From a virus, in IMG/VR virus record IMGVR_UViG_3300018059_000022, positions 1 to 42,446 of that record: DNA of 42,446 bases; one strand, written 5' to 3'. How positions within the stretch are numbered: the first letter of the stretch is position 1; each line of letters opens with the position of its first letter. Shown here piece after piece: positions 14,725 to 23,200 of this stretch. A model generated the notes under the pieces. The model worked only from the letters and a program-made list of their open reading frames with translations, did not search any database and was not told the DNA's origin. The position numbers and the translations under genes are program-made.

Positions 14725-15993
14725 TTGGAGAATTTGCATTTCATATTTATGCGTGATGATTTTCTAGCACTATACCTAGATTATAATTCAGACAATGAGA
14801 CTCCGAAGTTCTTTACTCGGTGGGCTTGTCTTAGTCTGTTGGCTGCATACTTAGGAAGAACTGTAAATTTCAAATTAGGGCCATTCGATATATATCCTAA
14901 TATGTATTGTATGCTTATAGGTAGTCCTGGCACTAGAAAATCTACAGCAATTAAGACAGCTAAACTTATCTTATCTCAGGTAGGATACACTACATTTAGT
15001 GCAGAAAGAACTAGCAAAGAGAAGTTTTTATTAGACCTACAAGGAGAACAAGATGAAGGAGCAAACGGATTCGATATACTTGATAAGAACTTATTTGGAA
15101 ATATTAACAATACAGATGCGGCAGAAATGTATATTGCTGCTGATGAGTTCAATGACTACATTGGAAATGGTAATATAGAATTTATATCATTACTTGGAAG
15201 TCTTTGGGATTTCAAAGGAACTTATACAAATAGAATTAAAAATAGTAAATCTGTTGCAATCAACAATCCTACTATTAATATTTTTGGCGGTAATACACAA
15301 AGTGGGTTTTCTCTTGCATTTCCACCAGAAATTATAGGTCAGGGGTTCTTTTCAAGACTTCTACTTATCTATGGTGAGCCGTCTGGAAAGAAAATAACAT
15401 TTCCTAGTAGTCCATCAACTGAAAAAACTAAAGAATTATTAGCTACTTTAGTACGTATCAAAAATACTGTAGTCGGAGAAATTATACTAGATTCTGATGC
15501 AACTGAGATACTAGATTACATTTACAAATCATGGGGAGGGATAGATGATGTTAGATTTGAACATTATAGTAATCGTAGGTTCACTCATCTTCTTAAGTTG
15601 TGCTTGCTGTGTGCTGCTCTCAGATGCTCCACGGTGGTTGATAAGAGTGACGTTATTTATGCTAATACTATACTTACTCACACTGAACATCTTATGCCTA
15701 AAGCTTTGGGAGAATTTGGTAAAGCTAAACACTCTGATGTAAGTCATAAAGTAGTACAATTATTAGATTCAGCGCATACAGCTATGGTAGCTACTGATAT
15801 TTGGAAACACGTACATAATGATTTAGAAAAGATGGAACAACTAATGGAGATACTTATGAATCTTAAACGAGCGGATAAGATACAAGTTGCACAAGGAGGA
15901 TTTTTAGCTAAGAAAAAAGTAATACGAGAAGCCAGTAATGGCACTGTTGATTTTAGTTTATTAACCGAAGAAGAGAGGAACTATCATGTTTGA
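14725..15993 (+). CDS. DUF3987-type helicase/primase ATPase, 422 aa
   Basis: P-loop ATPase: Walker A IGSPGTRKST (residues 65-74) and Walker B YIAADEF (136-142); the segment FGGNTQSGF...GFFSRLLLIYG (about 194-217) is typical of DUF3987-like phage proteins, which act as replicative helicases or primase-helicases. The C-terminal 90 residues look like a winged helix. The start is uncertain: TTG at 14725 has AGGG 10 bases upstream; ATG at 14749 is an alternative and would drop eight residues without touching motifs. No separate primase was found, so priming may reside here or in the host. Confidence 0.85.
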   Translation: MENLHFIFMRDDFLALYLDYNSDNETPKFFTRWACLSLLAAYLGRTVNFKLGPFDIYPNMYCMLIGSPGTRKSTAIKTAKLILSQVGYTTFSAERTSKEKFLLDLQGEQDEGANGFDILDKNLFGNINNTDAAEMYIAADEFNDYIGNGNIEFISLLGSLWDFKGTYTNRIKNSKSVAINNPTINIFGGNTQSGFSLAFPPEIIGQGFFSRLLLIYGEPSGKKITFPSSPSTEKTKELLATLVRIKNTVVGEIILDSDATEILDYIYKSWGGIDDVRFEHYSNRRFTHLLKLCLLCAALRCSTVVDKSDVIYANTILTHTEHLMPKALGEFGKAKHSDVSHKVVQLLDSAHTAMVATDIWKHVHNDLEKMEQLMEILMNLKRADKIQVAQGGFLAKKKVIREASNGTVDFSLLTEEERNYHV

Positions 15994-16543
15994 GCCCGTA
16001 AATGTAATGCTTGATTTAGAAACTGCTGGAACTAAGCCTGGAGCACCTATATTAAGTATTGGTGCTACATCATTCTTTCCAGGAGATGCTTTTAGGCAGC
16101 ATATAAGAACTCAGTTTTATGAAAAAATACTATACCATGAATCATTAGTACTTGGATTTACTTCTGAGATAGAAACATTAGCTTGGTGGGATAAACAAGA
16201 TAAATCTGTACGAGAGGAAGCATTTAGTGGTTTAAGTTCTCCTGCGCATGTCTTACAGTGTTTTACAGCCTATCTTAGAGATTTAGGTGGCAATATACTT
16301 CTATGGGGTAATGGTTCTGATTTTGATAATGTATTACTTGCAGCATATTATCACAGACTTCGTATGACATTACCTTGGGACTTTAGAGGTAACAGATGTT
16401 ATCGCACTCTTAAAGGTATGCCAAGAGTAGTAATACCTGCAAAGCCTGCACCAGTTGGACATGCACACAACTCATTAGATGATGCGATTAATCAAGCTAA
16501 TCATGCAGAGTTGATACTAAATAACTTATCGGGAAGGAGATAA
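15986..16543 (+). CDS. DEDDh 3'-5' exonuclease (Rv2179c-like), 185 aa
   Basis: Motifs D10-L-E12 (MLDLETAG), N109..D112-F-D114 (WGNGSDFDN) and H161..D166 (HNSLDDA) give the DEDDh active site. The length and the AWWDKQ segment (66-71) match the small phage exonucleases of the Rv2179c/DUF5051 type, which trim DNA or RNA 3' ends. Its start overlaps the end of the DUF3987 gene by 8 bases. With the polymerase carrying its own proofreading domain, this enzyme more likely degrades host nucleic acid or trims RNA. Confidence 0.88.
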   Translation: MFEPVNVMLDLETAGTKPGAPILSIGATSFFPGDAFRQHIRTQFYEKILYHESLVLGFTSEIETLAWWDKQDKSVREEAFSGLSSPAHVLQCFTAYLRDLGGNILLWGNGSDFDNVLLAAYYHRLRMTLPWDFRGNRCYRTLKGMPRVVIPAKPAPVGHAHNSLDDAINQANHAELILNNLSGRR

Positions 16544-16547
16544 TAAC

Positions 16548-16820
16548 ATGGTAAAACTTGAGTTCTTTAGTGAAGTATATTTTCAATTACAAGATGAAAT
16601 ATCTTTTCATCCTAAGTTACAATTACTTCTAGCAAAACACCCAGTAACTGAGTTTGAAATTCGTATAGCTGAAATAGCTACTTACTGTGAAATAATCTTG
16701 GATGGAATATATACTGCGGAAGATTTTGAAAAGATAGCTTCTGCTTGCCTTCAGAAACTAAAGAGACGAGGAATGGATGAAGTTGTAAAAACTTATCTAG
16801 GGAAAGGAAAAGTACATTAA
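16548..16820 (+). CDS. Hypothetical protein, 90 aa, last gene of the early arm
   Basis: AAGGAG ribosome site. All-helical, ending in a basic RRGMDEVVKTYLGKGK tail. Its stop lies 17 bases from the stop of the first minus-strand gene, marking the convergence of the two transcription arms. No family recognised. Confidence 0.7.
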   Translation: MVKLEFFSEVYFQLQDEISFHPKLQLLLAKHPVTEFEIRIAEIATYCEIILDGIYTAEDFEKIASACLQKLKRRGMDEVVKTYLGKGKVH

Positions 16821-16837
16821 TATATAACACACTACTA

Positions 16838-17140
16838 CTATCGCTCTTCTACTTTTAAAAAAAATGTTCTATCCTCAACAAGACCGTTAGTAGTAGTAAT
16901 TCTTATTGTAAATGTTGCAAGTTCTCCTAGAGTACCACCAGATATTCTAGGTATAATTACACCACCTACTTCAACACTAGAATCTACTACAAGCCCTCCA
17001 GACACTAATACTTCATGACTATCATAAGTAGTCCCTTCTTGGGCTAGCCAAGCAACAAAACTAATAGGATAATCTATTACGGAGTTTGGGTCTTTTATAC
17101 CTTTTGGTTTTTTAGGGTTAGATTCATTCCAGAAACTCAT
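16838..17140 (-). CDS. Phage fibre-tail adaptor-like protein, 100 aa
   Basis: The layout DPNSVIDYPISFVAWLAQEG ... GGLVVDSS ... RISGGTLGE ... RITTTNGLVEDRTFFLKV fits a common Ig-like phage protein often annotated as fibre-tail adaptor. Such proteins form a small beta-sandwich next to tail fibre genes. Its start overlaps the end of the fibre gene by 4 bases and has GGAGG 5 bases upstream. It is the last gene of the late arm. Confidence 0.75.
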   Translation of the reverse strand: MSFWNESNPKKPKGIKDPNSVIDYPISFVAWLAQEGTTYDSHEVLVSGGLVVDSSVEVGGVIIPRISGGTLGELATFTIRITTTNGLVEDRTFFLKVEER

Positions 17141-19149
17141 ATTACCTCCACGACATAGGAACGCTGTTCAGCTTCTACAATATAACCTCGATATTCCGTC
17201 TCCATACTTATATCTTTTGACTCTGCTAATACTATATATCCTCTACTTTCTGCCTTTATTGTAATTAGTTGTTCTAAACTATATATTATACTTATAGGAA
17301 CTATACTATTTACACTACTTGGGGTGATAAGATAAGAAGTAGTAAGTATACTATCTTTATGATTGTATCTATCTTCAACACTACTTGGAGTAATTGTGTA
17401 TGTAGCTGTATCAATTTGTCCTACAAAACTTTTAGCAGACCCTACAACTGATGGAGTAACAGCATATATACCTGTATCAATTTTACTTACTTTATCGTAC
17501 AAAGAACTAATTACATTTGGAGTAACTAAAAATACTGCTGATTCTGTTTGTGATGTTTTTACACTAGAATAGATACTATCTATATTACTAGAAGTAAGGG
17601 AAAAAACAATAGATTCTACTGTATCTTTATAATTGTGTAAAGAACTAATTACATTCGGGGCAATAGTAAATGATGCAGATTCAATCTGTGTTTTATTATG
17701 GTGCAAAGAACTAATTACACTCGGAGTTACAATAAAAGAACTTGAGTCTACTGTAGTTTTATAATTATGTAAACTACTAATAGTAGCTGTAGTGATTGCA
17801 AAAGCCACTGTTGCTATTTGTGATACGTGTTTATATAAAGAACCTATATTAGTTGGTGTAATAGCAAATGAAGTAGTAGTAACTTGTTCAGTTGTAACTC
17901 CACTAGATACTGCATTCCCAAACGTAAGATACCCTATCCATTCACTAGCAACACCGGCGGCATCATCACAGATCAGTGTGAATCCATCCGAGTTCATTGT
18001 ACTAATATCTTTGATTGCCCCTAATGCGCCACCAACAGTTGGACAACTAAGTATCTGGTCATATTGAATTACAAGATCAATCTCGACATTGGCTGTATTA
18101 TTCTCATCCCAATACCCCATCGAACGGCGGTCTGTAGTAGATGTGCCGCAACCCCAAAGCATTTTATCTTGTGCAACACTGGTTCCGGCAGTTGATTCTA
18201 CTGAAGTTCTGCCAATTACAGATAGACCTACTGGAGTATAGGATAATCCACTAATAGTAGCCGTTGCGCCAGAAGTTGCTCCATCTATAGTAAGACTTCC
18301 AGCAGTCCAACTACCACCTTTGATGGCCAGAAAGATATTTCTGCGATTGGTCAGTGCTCTCGCTGTCCAGTTGAGTCTGAAATTATCTGTACCGAATTGG
18401 GTAAGTTGTGCAGTAGCATTAGGATTGCCACCAGCCACTACAATCATCGACAGACATTCGCCAGTTTTGCAATAACCGTTAGTATCCATTGTTGGCGATG
18501 CATCGTCAGCATTGCCGCATATAGTTATATTATCTGCCGCTGTTCCGCTGGTGGCATAGCCAATATGCAAACCGCTGTCTGTAGCACTACCTGTGTTTAA
18601 TTCTGCGGTACTTTGTACCCCGGCAAACATCACTACTTGGTCAGTCGCACTTGCGGCGAATCCAGTAACAGTATAATCCTGATTACCTGTAGCTGCCGGT
18701 TCTGCAATGTCTCCAACTACTGCAACAGTTATATCTGAACCACCCCAAGCCTCCCAGAATATAGTAGTATTTTGGACTCCTTGATTATCGACAATCAGGA
18801 CGAAGCCATCACTTGTAATGGAATTTAAATCTACAGCACCTTCACGTGAACCGTTACCCCAGACAGTAGCGATAACGCAATCATCGTTGGCGATAGAGCC
18901 GCAATCTGAGGATGCAGAGTTGAAATTATCGTAGGTTGCAACGGAACGACGAGAACTAGTACTTACCGCAAATCCGATACTTCGTGCACCGGAGACAGTT
19001 GAAGATACTGCATCTGCGGCATTCTGCAAGCCATTAGTAGAGAATCTTAATGCTTTAGGCTGGAACGATAGTCCATTGACAGTGTAGGTAGTGTTTAATG
19101 CGTCACCTGCAAGCCACTGTATCGCCCCGTGTGCATAGCTGAGGGACAT
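17137..19149 (-). CDS. Tail fibre or receptor-binding protein with 22-aa repeats, 670 aa
   Basis: Residues 1-410 hold two related beta domains (about 10-125 and 270-385), each with an RRS motif (SSRRSVATYD, TTDRRSMGYWD), a conserved SDGFxLI segment and a WExWG or WIGYLTFG end, joined by a third beta-rich part. Residues about 420-615 are nine copies of a 22-residue repeat (core SFxITPSVISSLHNYKTxVDS). The last 50 residues repeat RGYIVxAE. It is most likely an exposed, trimeric host-recognition protein. Base composition changes sharply near 17900 (23% GC at 17581-17640, 52% at 18841-18900), which suggests a mosaic origin. Confidence 0.8.
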   Translation of the reverse strand: MSLSYAHGAIQWLAGDALNTTYTVNGLSFQPKALRFSTNGLQNAADAVSSTVSGARSIGFAVSTSSRRSVATYDNFNSASSDCGSIANDDCVIATVWGNGSREGAVDLNSITSDGFVLIVDNQGVQNTTIFWEAWGGSDITVAVVGDIAEPAATGNQDYTVTGFAASATDQVVMFAGVQSTAELNTGSATDSGLHIGYATSGTAADNITICGNADDASPTMDTNGYCKTGECLSMIVVAGGNPNATAQLTQFGTDNFRLNWTARALTNRRNIFLAIKGGSWTAGSLTIDGATSGATATISGLSYTPVGLSVIGRTSVESTAGTSVAQDKMLWGCGTSTTDRRSMGYWDENNTANVEIDLVIQYDQILSCPTVGGALGAIKDISTMNSDGFTLICDDAAGVASEWIGYLTFGNAVSSGVTTEQVTTTSFAITPTNIGSLYKHVSQIATVAFAITTATISSLHNYKTTVDSSSFIVTPSVISSLHHNKTQIESASFTIAPNVISSLHNYKDTVESIVFSLTSSNIDSIYSSVKTSQTESAVFLVTPNVISSLYDKVSKIDTGIYAVTPSVVGSAKSFVGQIDTATYTITPSSVEDRYNHKDSILTTSYLITPSSVNSIVPISIIYSLEQLITIKAESRGYIVLAESKDISMETEYRGYIVEAEQRSYVVEVI
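17300..17890 (-). repeat. 66-bp coding repeats in the fibre gene
   Basis: About nine tandem copies of a 66-base unit coding for 22 residues with the pattern F-x-[IV]-T-P-x-x-[IV]-x-S-L. Copies have diverged in the variable positions but keep Thr-Pro and Ser-Leu. The period and beta-like alternation suggest a stacked shaft that lengthens or shortens by whole repeats. Confidence 0.8.
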
Positions 19150-19157
19150 ATTTTCCT

Positions 19158-19493
19158 TTAAATCTGAGAAAGTCCCAACCGGATTCTTACTGCTGCCGGA
19201 GTATCATAGGGGACAATATGCTGCTCGGCGAGTAGCAATACCTGATCTATATCCAATAGTTTCAATGCACGATCTGCTTTGATTGCCGATGTAGTCCCAA
19301 CCGGAACCGTTGCAACTAATGCTACAACCTCCGCCGCTGCCGAATCAAGGGCTGTTCCTGTCAGCAATATGATTGCATCCTGACATTGTGCTGAGGTTAT
19401 ATTCCCGCGTACCCACTCGGCTTGCAATGCCTGAAATTGATGAATAGGAATACGTGGAGATTCTATCGCCATCAAGCGTTCGATGAGTGCCAC
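19158..19493 (-). CDS. Tail/fibre-module protein, 111 aa (GTG start)
   Basis: Starts at GTG (bases 19493-19491) with GGAGG 9 bases upstream; no ATG is available at the right place. It is helical and Ala-rich, GC-rich like the first part of the fibre gene, and directly precedes it, so both probably came as one module. Phage proteins of this size and position are usually of unknown function in the tail fibre region. Confidence 0.65.
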   Translation of the reverse strand: MALIERLMAIESPRIPIHQFQALQAEWVRGNITSAQCQDAIILLTGTALDSAAAEVVALVATVPVGTTSAIKADRALKLLDIDQVLLLAEQHIVPYDTPAAVRIRLGLSQI

Positions 19494-19495
19494 GA

Positions 19496-19777
19496 TTAAC
19501 CTCCGCGACTAGCAATAACTGCGCCCATTGCAATAGCGCATCGAGCAATTTTACTACTTAATTCTTTAATCTCTTCATAATTACTCATAGCAAGTACATT
19601 TAATTGTTCTATTTTTTCTGTGTAAGGTGCAGTAATTGTTACTAACTCTTTATTAAGTTTTCCAATAGCATCTGTGTGAATCTTACGTGCTGCCATAAGA
19701 GTAGCTAACTCAGTTTCAGCAGCTTCTTTTTCTGCCCAGATAGCAGGATACTTATCTCTGTTGTGTATTGCTGTCAT
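19496..19777 (-). CDS. Hypothetical coiled-coil protein, 93 aa
   Basis: AAGGAG ribosome site. Residues 10-75 are a long charged helix with coiled-coil character, and the C-terminus (AIAMGAVIASRGG) is mildly hydrophobic. It lies between a virion protein and the fibre module; it could be a minor virion protein or chaperone. No family recognised. Confidence 0.65.
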   Translation of the reverse strand: MTAIHNRDKYPAIWAEKEAAETELATLMAARKIHTDAIGKLNKELVTITAPYTEKIEQLNVLAMSNYEEIKELSSKIARCAIAMGAVIASRGG

Positions 19778-19788
19778 TGTAATTCTCC

Positions 19789-20211
19789 TTATGCTAGTGT
19801 AAACAAATTAGTAAGAATATCAAATACATAACTTTCACCATCATTGAGTGTAATGCTCGAACCGTGATCATAGTACAGACATAGCATATCAGTAGCATTA
19901 TCATCATTATACAGTATGATATATCTGAATGGCCCAATACCACCAGCAGTAGCAGTAATTGTAACATCGGTACCATTAAGAGTAGCAGTACCAGTAGTTT
20001 CAGACCACACATTAGTAATATCGTGCCCTCCAGTAGTATAACCATTAGCCGCAGCTGGCGGAGGGTGATTAGTACCCGGAGCAAATACAGTCTGCGTATT
20101 TACTGGAGCAGTATTGCTAAGAGCGATTCTGAATGTTTCTGTATTAAGATTGTGTTGTTTAAGTCCGAGTTGTTCTACAAAATCTTGAAACTTAACAGCA
20201 GCTACTGACAT
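19789..20211 (-). CDS. Conserved phage virion protein, 140 aa
   Basis: Fits a very common phage family: a KFQDFVEQLGLKQHNL start, then TFRIALSNTAPV, NGYTTGGHDI, VTITATAGGIGPFRYIILYND and a GSSITLNDGESYVFD end. It is predicted beta-rich and thought to be a tail- or head-associated structural protein. Strong AAGGAG site. The best-conserved segment is GIGPFRYIILYND near residues 91-103. Confidence 0.75.
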   Translation of the reverse strand: MSVAAVKFQDFVEQLGLKQHNLNTETFRIALSNTAPVNTQTVFAPGTNHPPPAAANGYTTGGHDITNVWSETTGTATLNGTDVTITATAGGIGPFRYIILYNDDNATDMLCLYYDHGSSITLNDGESYVFDILTNLFTLA

Positions 20212-20245
20212 AATAGTTCTCCTTAAAAAATAATATTACAATATA

Positions 20246-23200
20246 CTATGGTGCATTAGTCATATCTTCTAATTCGTAGCCGCCCATCACTCGTTGCATA
20301 TACTGACTAAAAGGATTATTTAGATTCTGTGCTATTTTATTTACTTGTGATGTTTTAGCAGTAACAGCAATTCTACCTATAAACTTATTAAAATTATTCT
20401 GACTGCCTCCAGCTTTGACATACTCTTGTAAAAAATTATTAAGTTCTTCAGTTGTAGGAGTATCTCCTGCCAATATCTTACTTTTAATAGCTGCACCAAT
20501 AGTATTAATTTGTTTTTGCCGGTCAGCAGCATACACTTTGACTCGATACATAGCATCACGAGCAATAGCTTCATCAAGTGGTTTAGCTCCAACTATTCTA
20601 GATAAGTTAGCAAGACTTAAAATATCAGTAGACATAACAAGTTGTCCTTGAACTGTAGTACTATAACTCTTACCAGTACCAGCACCTTCAAGTACTGTAG
20701 CTAATCCTGCAAGTGGACGGTTGACTCCGGCATGTTCAAATCCTTGTAAGATATTACTATATACATCACCACCTTTTGCTATGCGTTCAGTACTATTTTT
20801 AAGAGCTGTAAATAATGTAGCAGAAGCAGATATTATAGGAATATCTTGTAATTGTGTAGGTATTACAGTTACTTGTCTTGGGTTAATATCACCACGAGAA
20901 TACAAATTCATTTTTAAGTCTGGATGCAATAAGAAATTACTAGCAAATCCATACATTAACCAATCAGCAGTATCTTTACCAGTAACATCTCCAACAGTGG
21001 AAAATAAATCTCTGTGTCCTACATTACCAGCAGCATTACCAATTAAATGATCATTAATAGCATTAACAGCAGGCAAACCATTGATACCATAAATAGTACC
21101 TTGTAATCCCATAAGTATTGCAAGATTCTTATTATTTCCTTCTGCAACTCTGCGGAATATGTGTTGCATCATATTAAACTGGTATGTTTGAAATAGACCT
21201 ATTGCTTGTCCTATTGGTCCTTGAAATGCTATAGGTCTTTGTGATGCAAGATAATTACCTTGTGTACGATTAACAAAGGAATTAATAAATACTTTTTGAT
21301 CATCTAGTGTTAATATTTTTGCATCAACTCCTACTTGTGAAATCTTTTGAGCAATATTACTAGATACAAATCTATTCATCTCCTCTGCAAAATTATTGCC
21401 AGAATATTTAGATAAAAAATCACCAGTATTTTTAAGGCCTGCAAGTAGTTTAGAATGTAATTGTTCAGCTGTTTCATTGCCTTCTAAAGACATTGTATCA
21501 GCAATATTTTTAAACTGTTCATATAAGTTAGTACTCCAACCTTGCTCCTTATAAAAAGTTTTTAAAGCAATCTCAGACTCACCACCACCAATAGCTTTCC
21601 ACCAATCTTTGTATGCTCCTGCTATAAGTTTAGTAGTACTGTAGTATGAATCTCCAGTACCAGGTAATTTTACTTTAGCAATTTCAGCAAGCCTACCTAC
21701 AGTAGTTACATCTCCAGTTGCTATTTTTGCAAGTAAATCTTTAGTTTCTGCACCAGTAAGTATAATACTGCCGATACCATTATTCATAGCATTACCTGGG
21801 TCTGCTCGCAGCATTAAAGTACTAAGTACACTATTAGCACCACGAATAAAATTACTAAGATATGGTTTGGGTGCAGAATGTCCAGCATAAGCAAGAGTCA
21901 TAGCATCTTCAAATTGAGTATTAATACCAGCTTCTTTTAAAGCAGTATTAACTGTTTCTAAATCTTTAGGAGTAGCAACTTTATCCCAGAGTCCGTGAAT
22001 TCTAGCCATTAAACCGCCAATAGCATTTTCAGCTAAGTCATTTGCACCTTGCCATAGTTTATACTCACTACTCTTAGATATATCTAGGGCAGTTTTTACA
22101 TAATTGTTATACGGGTCTAATATTGTATTTTCTGCGTATTTACGAATAGATGCAATATTAAACTGTGATGTACTTTCAAGAGTAGTTTGTTTACCCATAC
22201 GTTGTAATTCAGTAAATGCTCGTTCATACTTTAATGCTACCATATCTCTTGTTAAATTTACATCTACACTAGTTCTCCACTCTCTTAGTTGGGCAGTTAA
22301 ATCAGAAGCATTCATATTAGGAAAGAATGGAGCTACACCACTACGTTGTTTAGCAATATCAATATAATTCTCATGGATACTTTGATTAAAATCGTAACTA
22401 CCTATTGCAAGTTTATTTTCCTCTAATTCTTTTTTAAATAGTATTTTAAGTTCAGGATAGTTTTGTGCAACTTTCTTTGCTTGTTGTTGTACGGCTTCCT
22501 CAGTAGCACCAGTAATAAGACTCTTATGACCAGTGCCACTAACTGTTGGGTCTATTATCATTGCAAAATGTTTGTAGTCTTTAGGATTAGGCTGAGGAAA
22601 ATAAATGTTACCAGTTAAATCACGAATTTGTTTTCCTTTCGCATTAAGTAATGCTCCTTTATGATTTAACATAATATCATTGTGAGCTACCCAATCTTTA
22701 AGAAATGCTGCCATATCATCTGATACAGTTATAATAGATTTAACTGCTGCATCTACTATAGGTTCAGTACCTTCAGCACCAGTTTCTTCCCACTCTGCTA
22801 ATTTACGAGCAATTACCTCCCACCCGCCAGTTTCAGATTCTCGTAATATATACTTTTCAGGGGTAGATAGCATTTGTTGGCGTAGAGTACTTAACTCAAG
22901 TCCCAGTCTGCTATCATTAGAAAACTTATAAAAATGCCCTGAGAATGTGTCATCTACTGTTTGGATAGCAGCACGTTTTAATGTAGCAGTGCCTTTACCT
23001 ATGTATTCCATCGTAGCACCAAGAGAATCATAACTTGCACTAGCAGCAGCTAGTTCTTTAGCTCCTGCACCGAAACGATTAGCTAGAGCAAGCAAACGCT
23101 CAGGAACTTCCGTAACAAACAAAGGTAATTTATCACGAACATAGTTAGAGAATACAATATCAGAAGTCACTTGATTAATTGCGTGAAGTTGTTTTATATA

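Noticed and set aside
17137-19149. Diversity-generating retroelement target in the fibre gene
   Set aside because: No reverse transcriptase gene and no template repeat of a variable region were seen.
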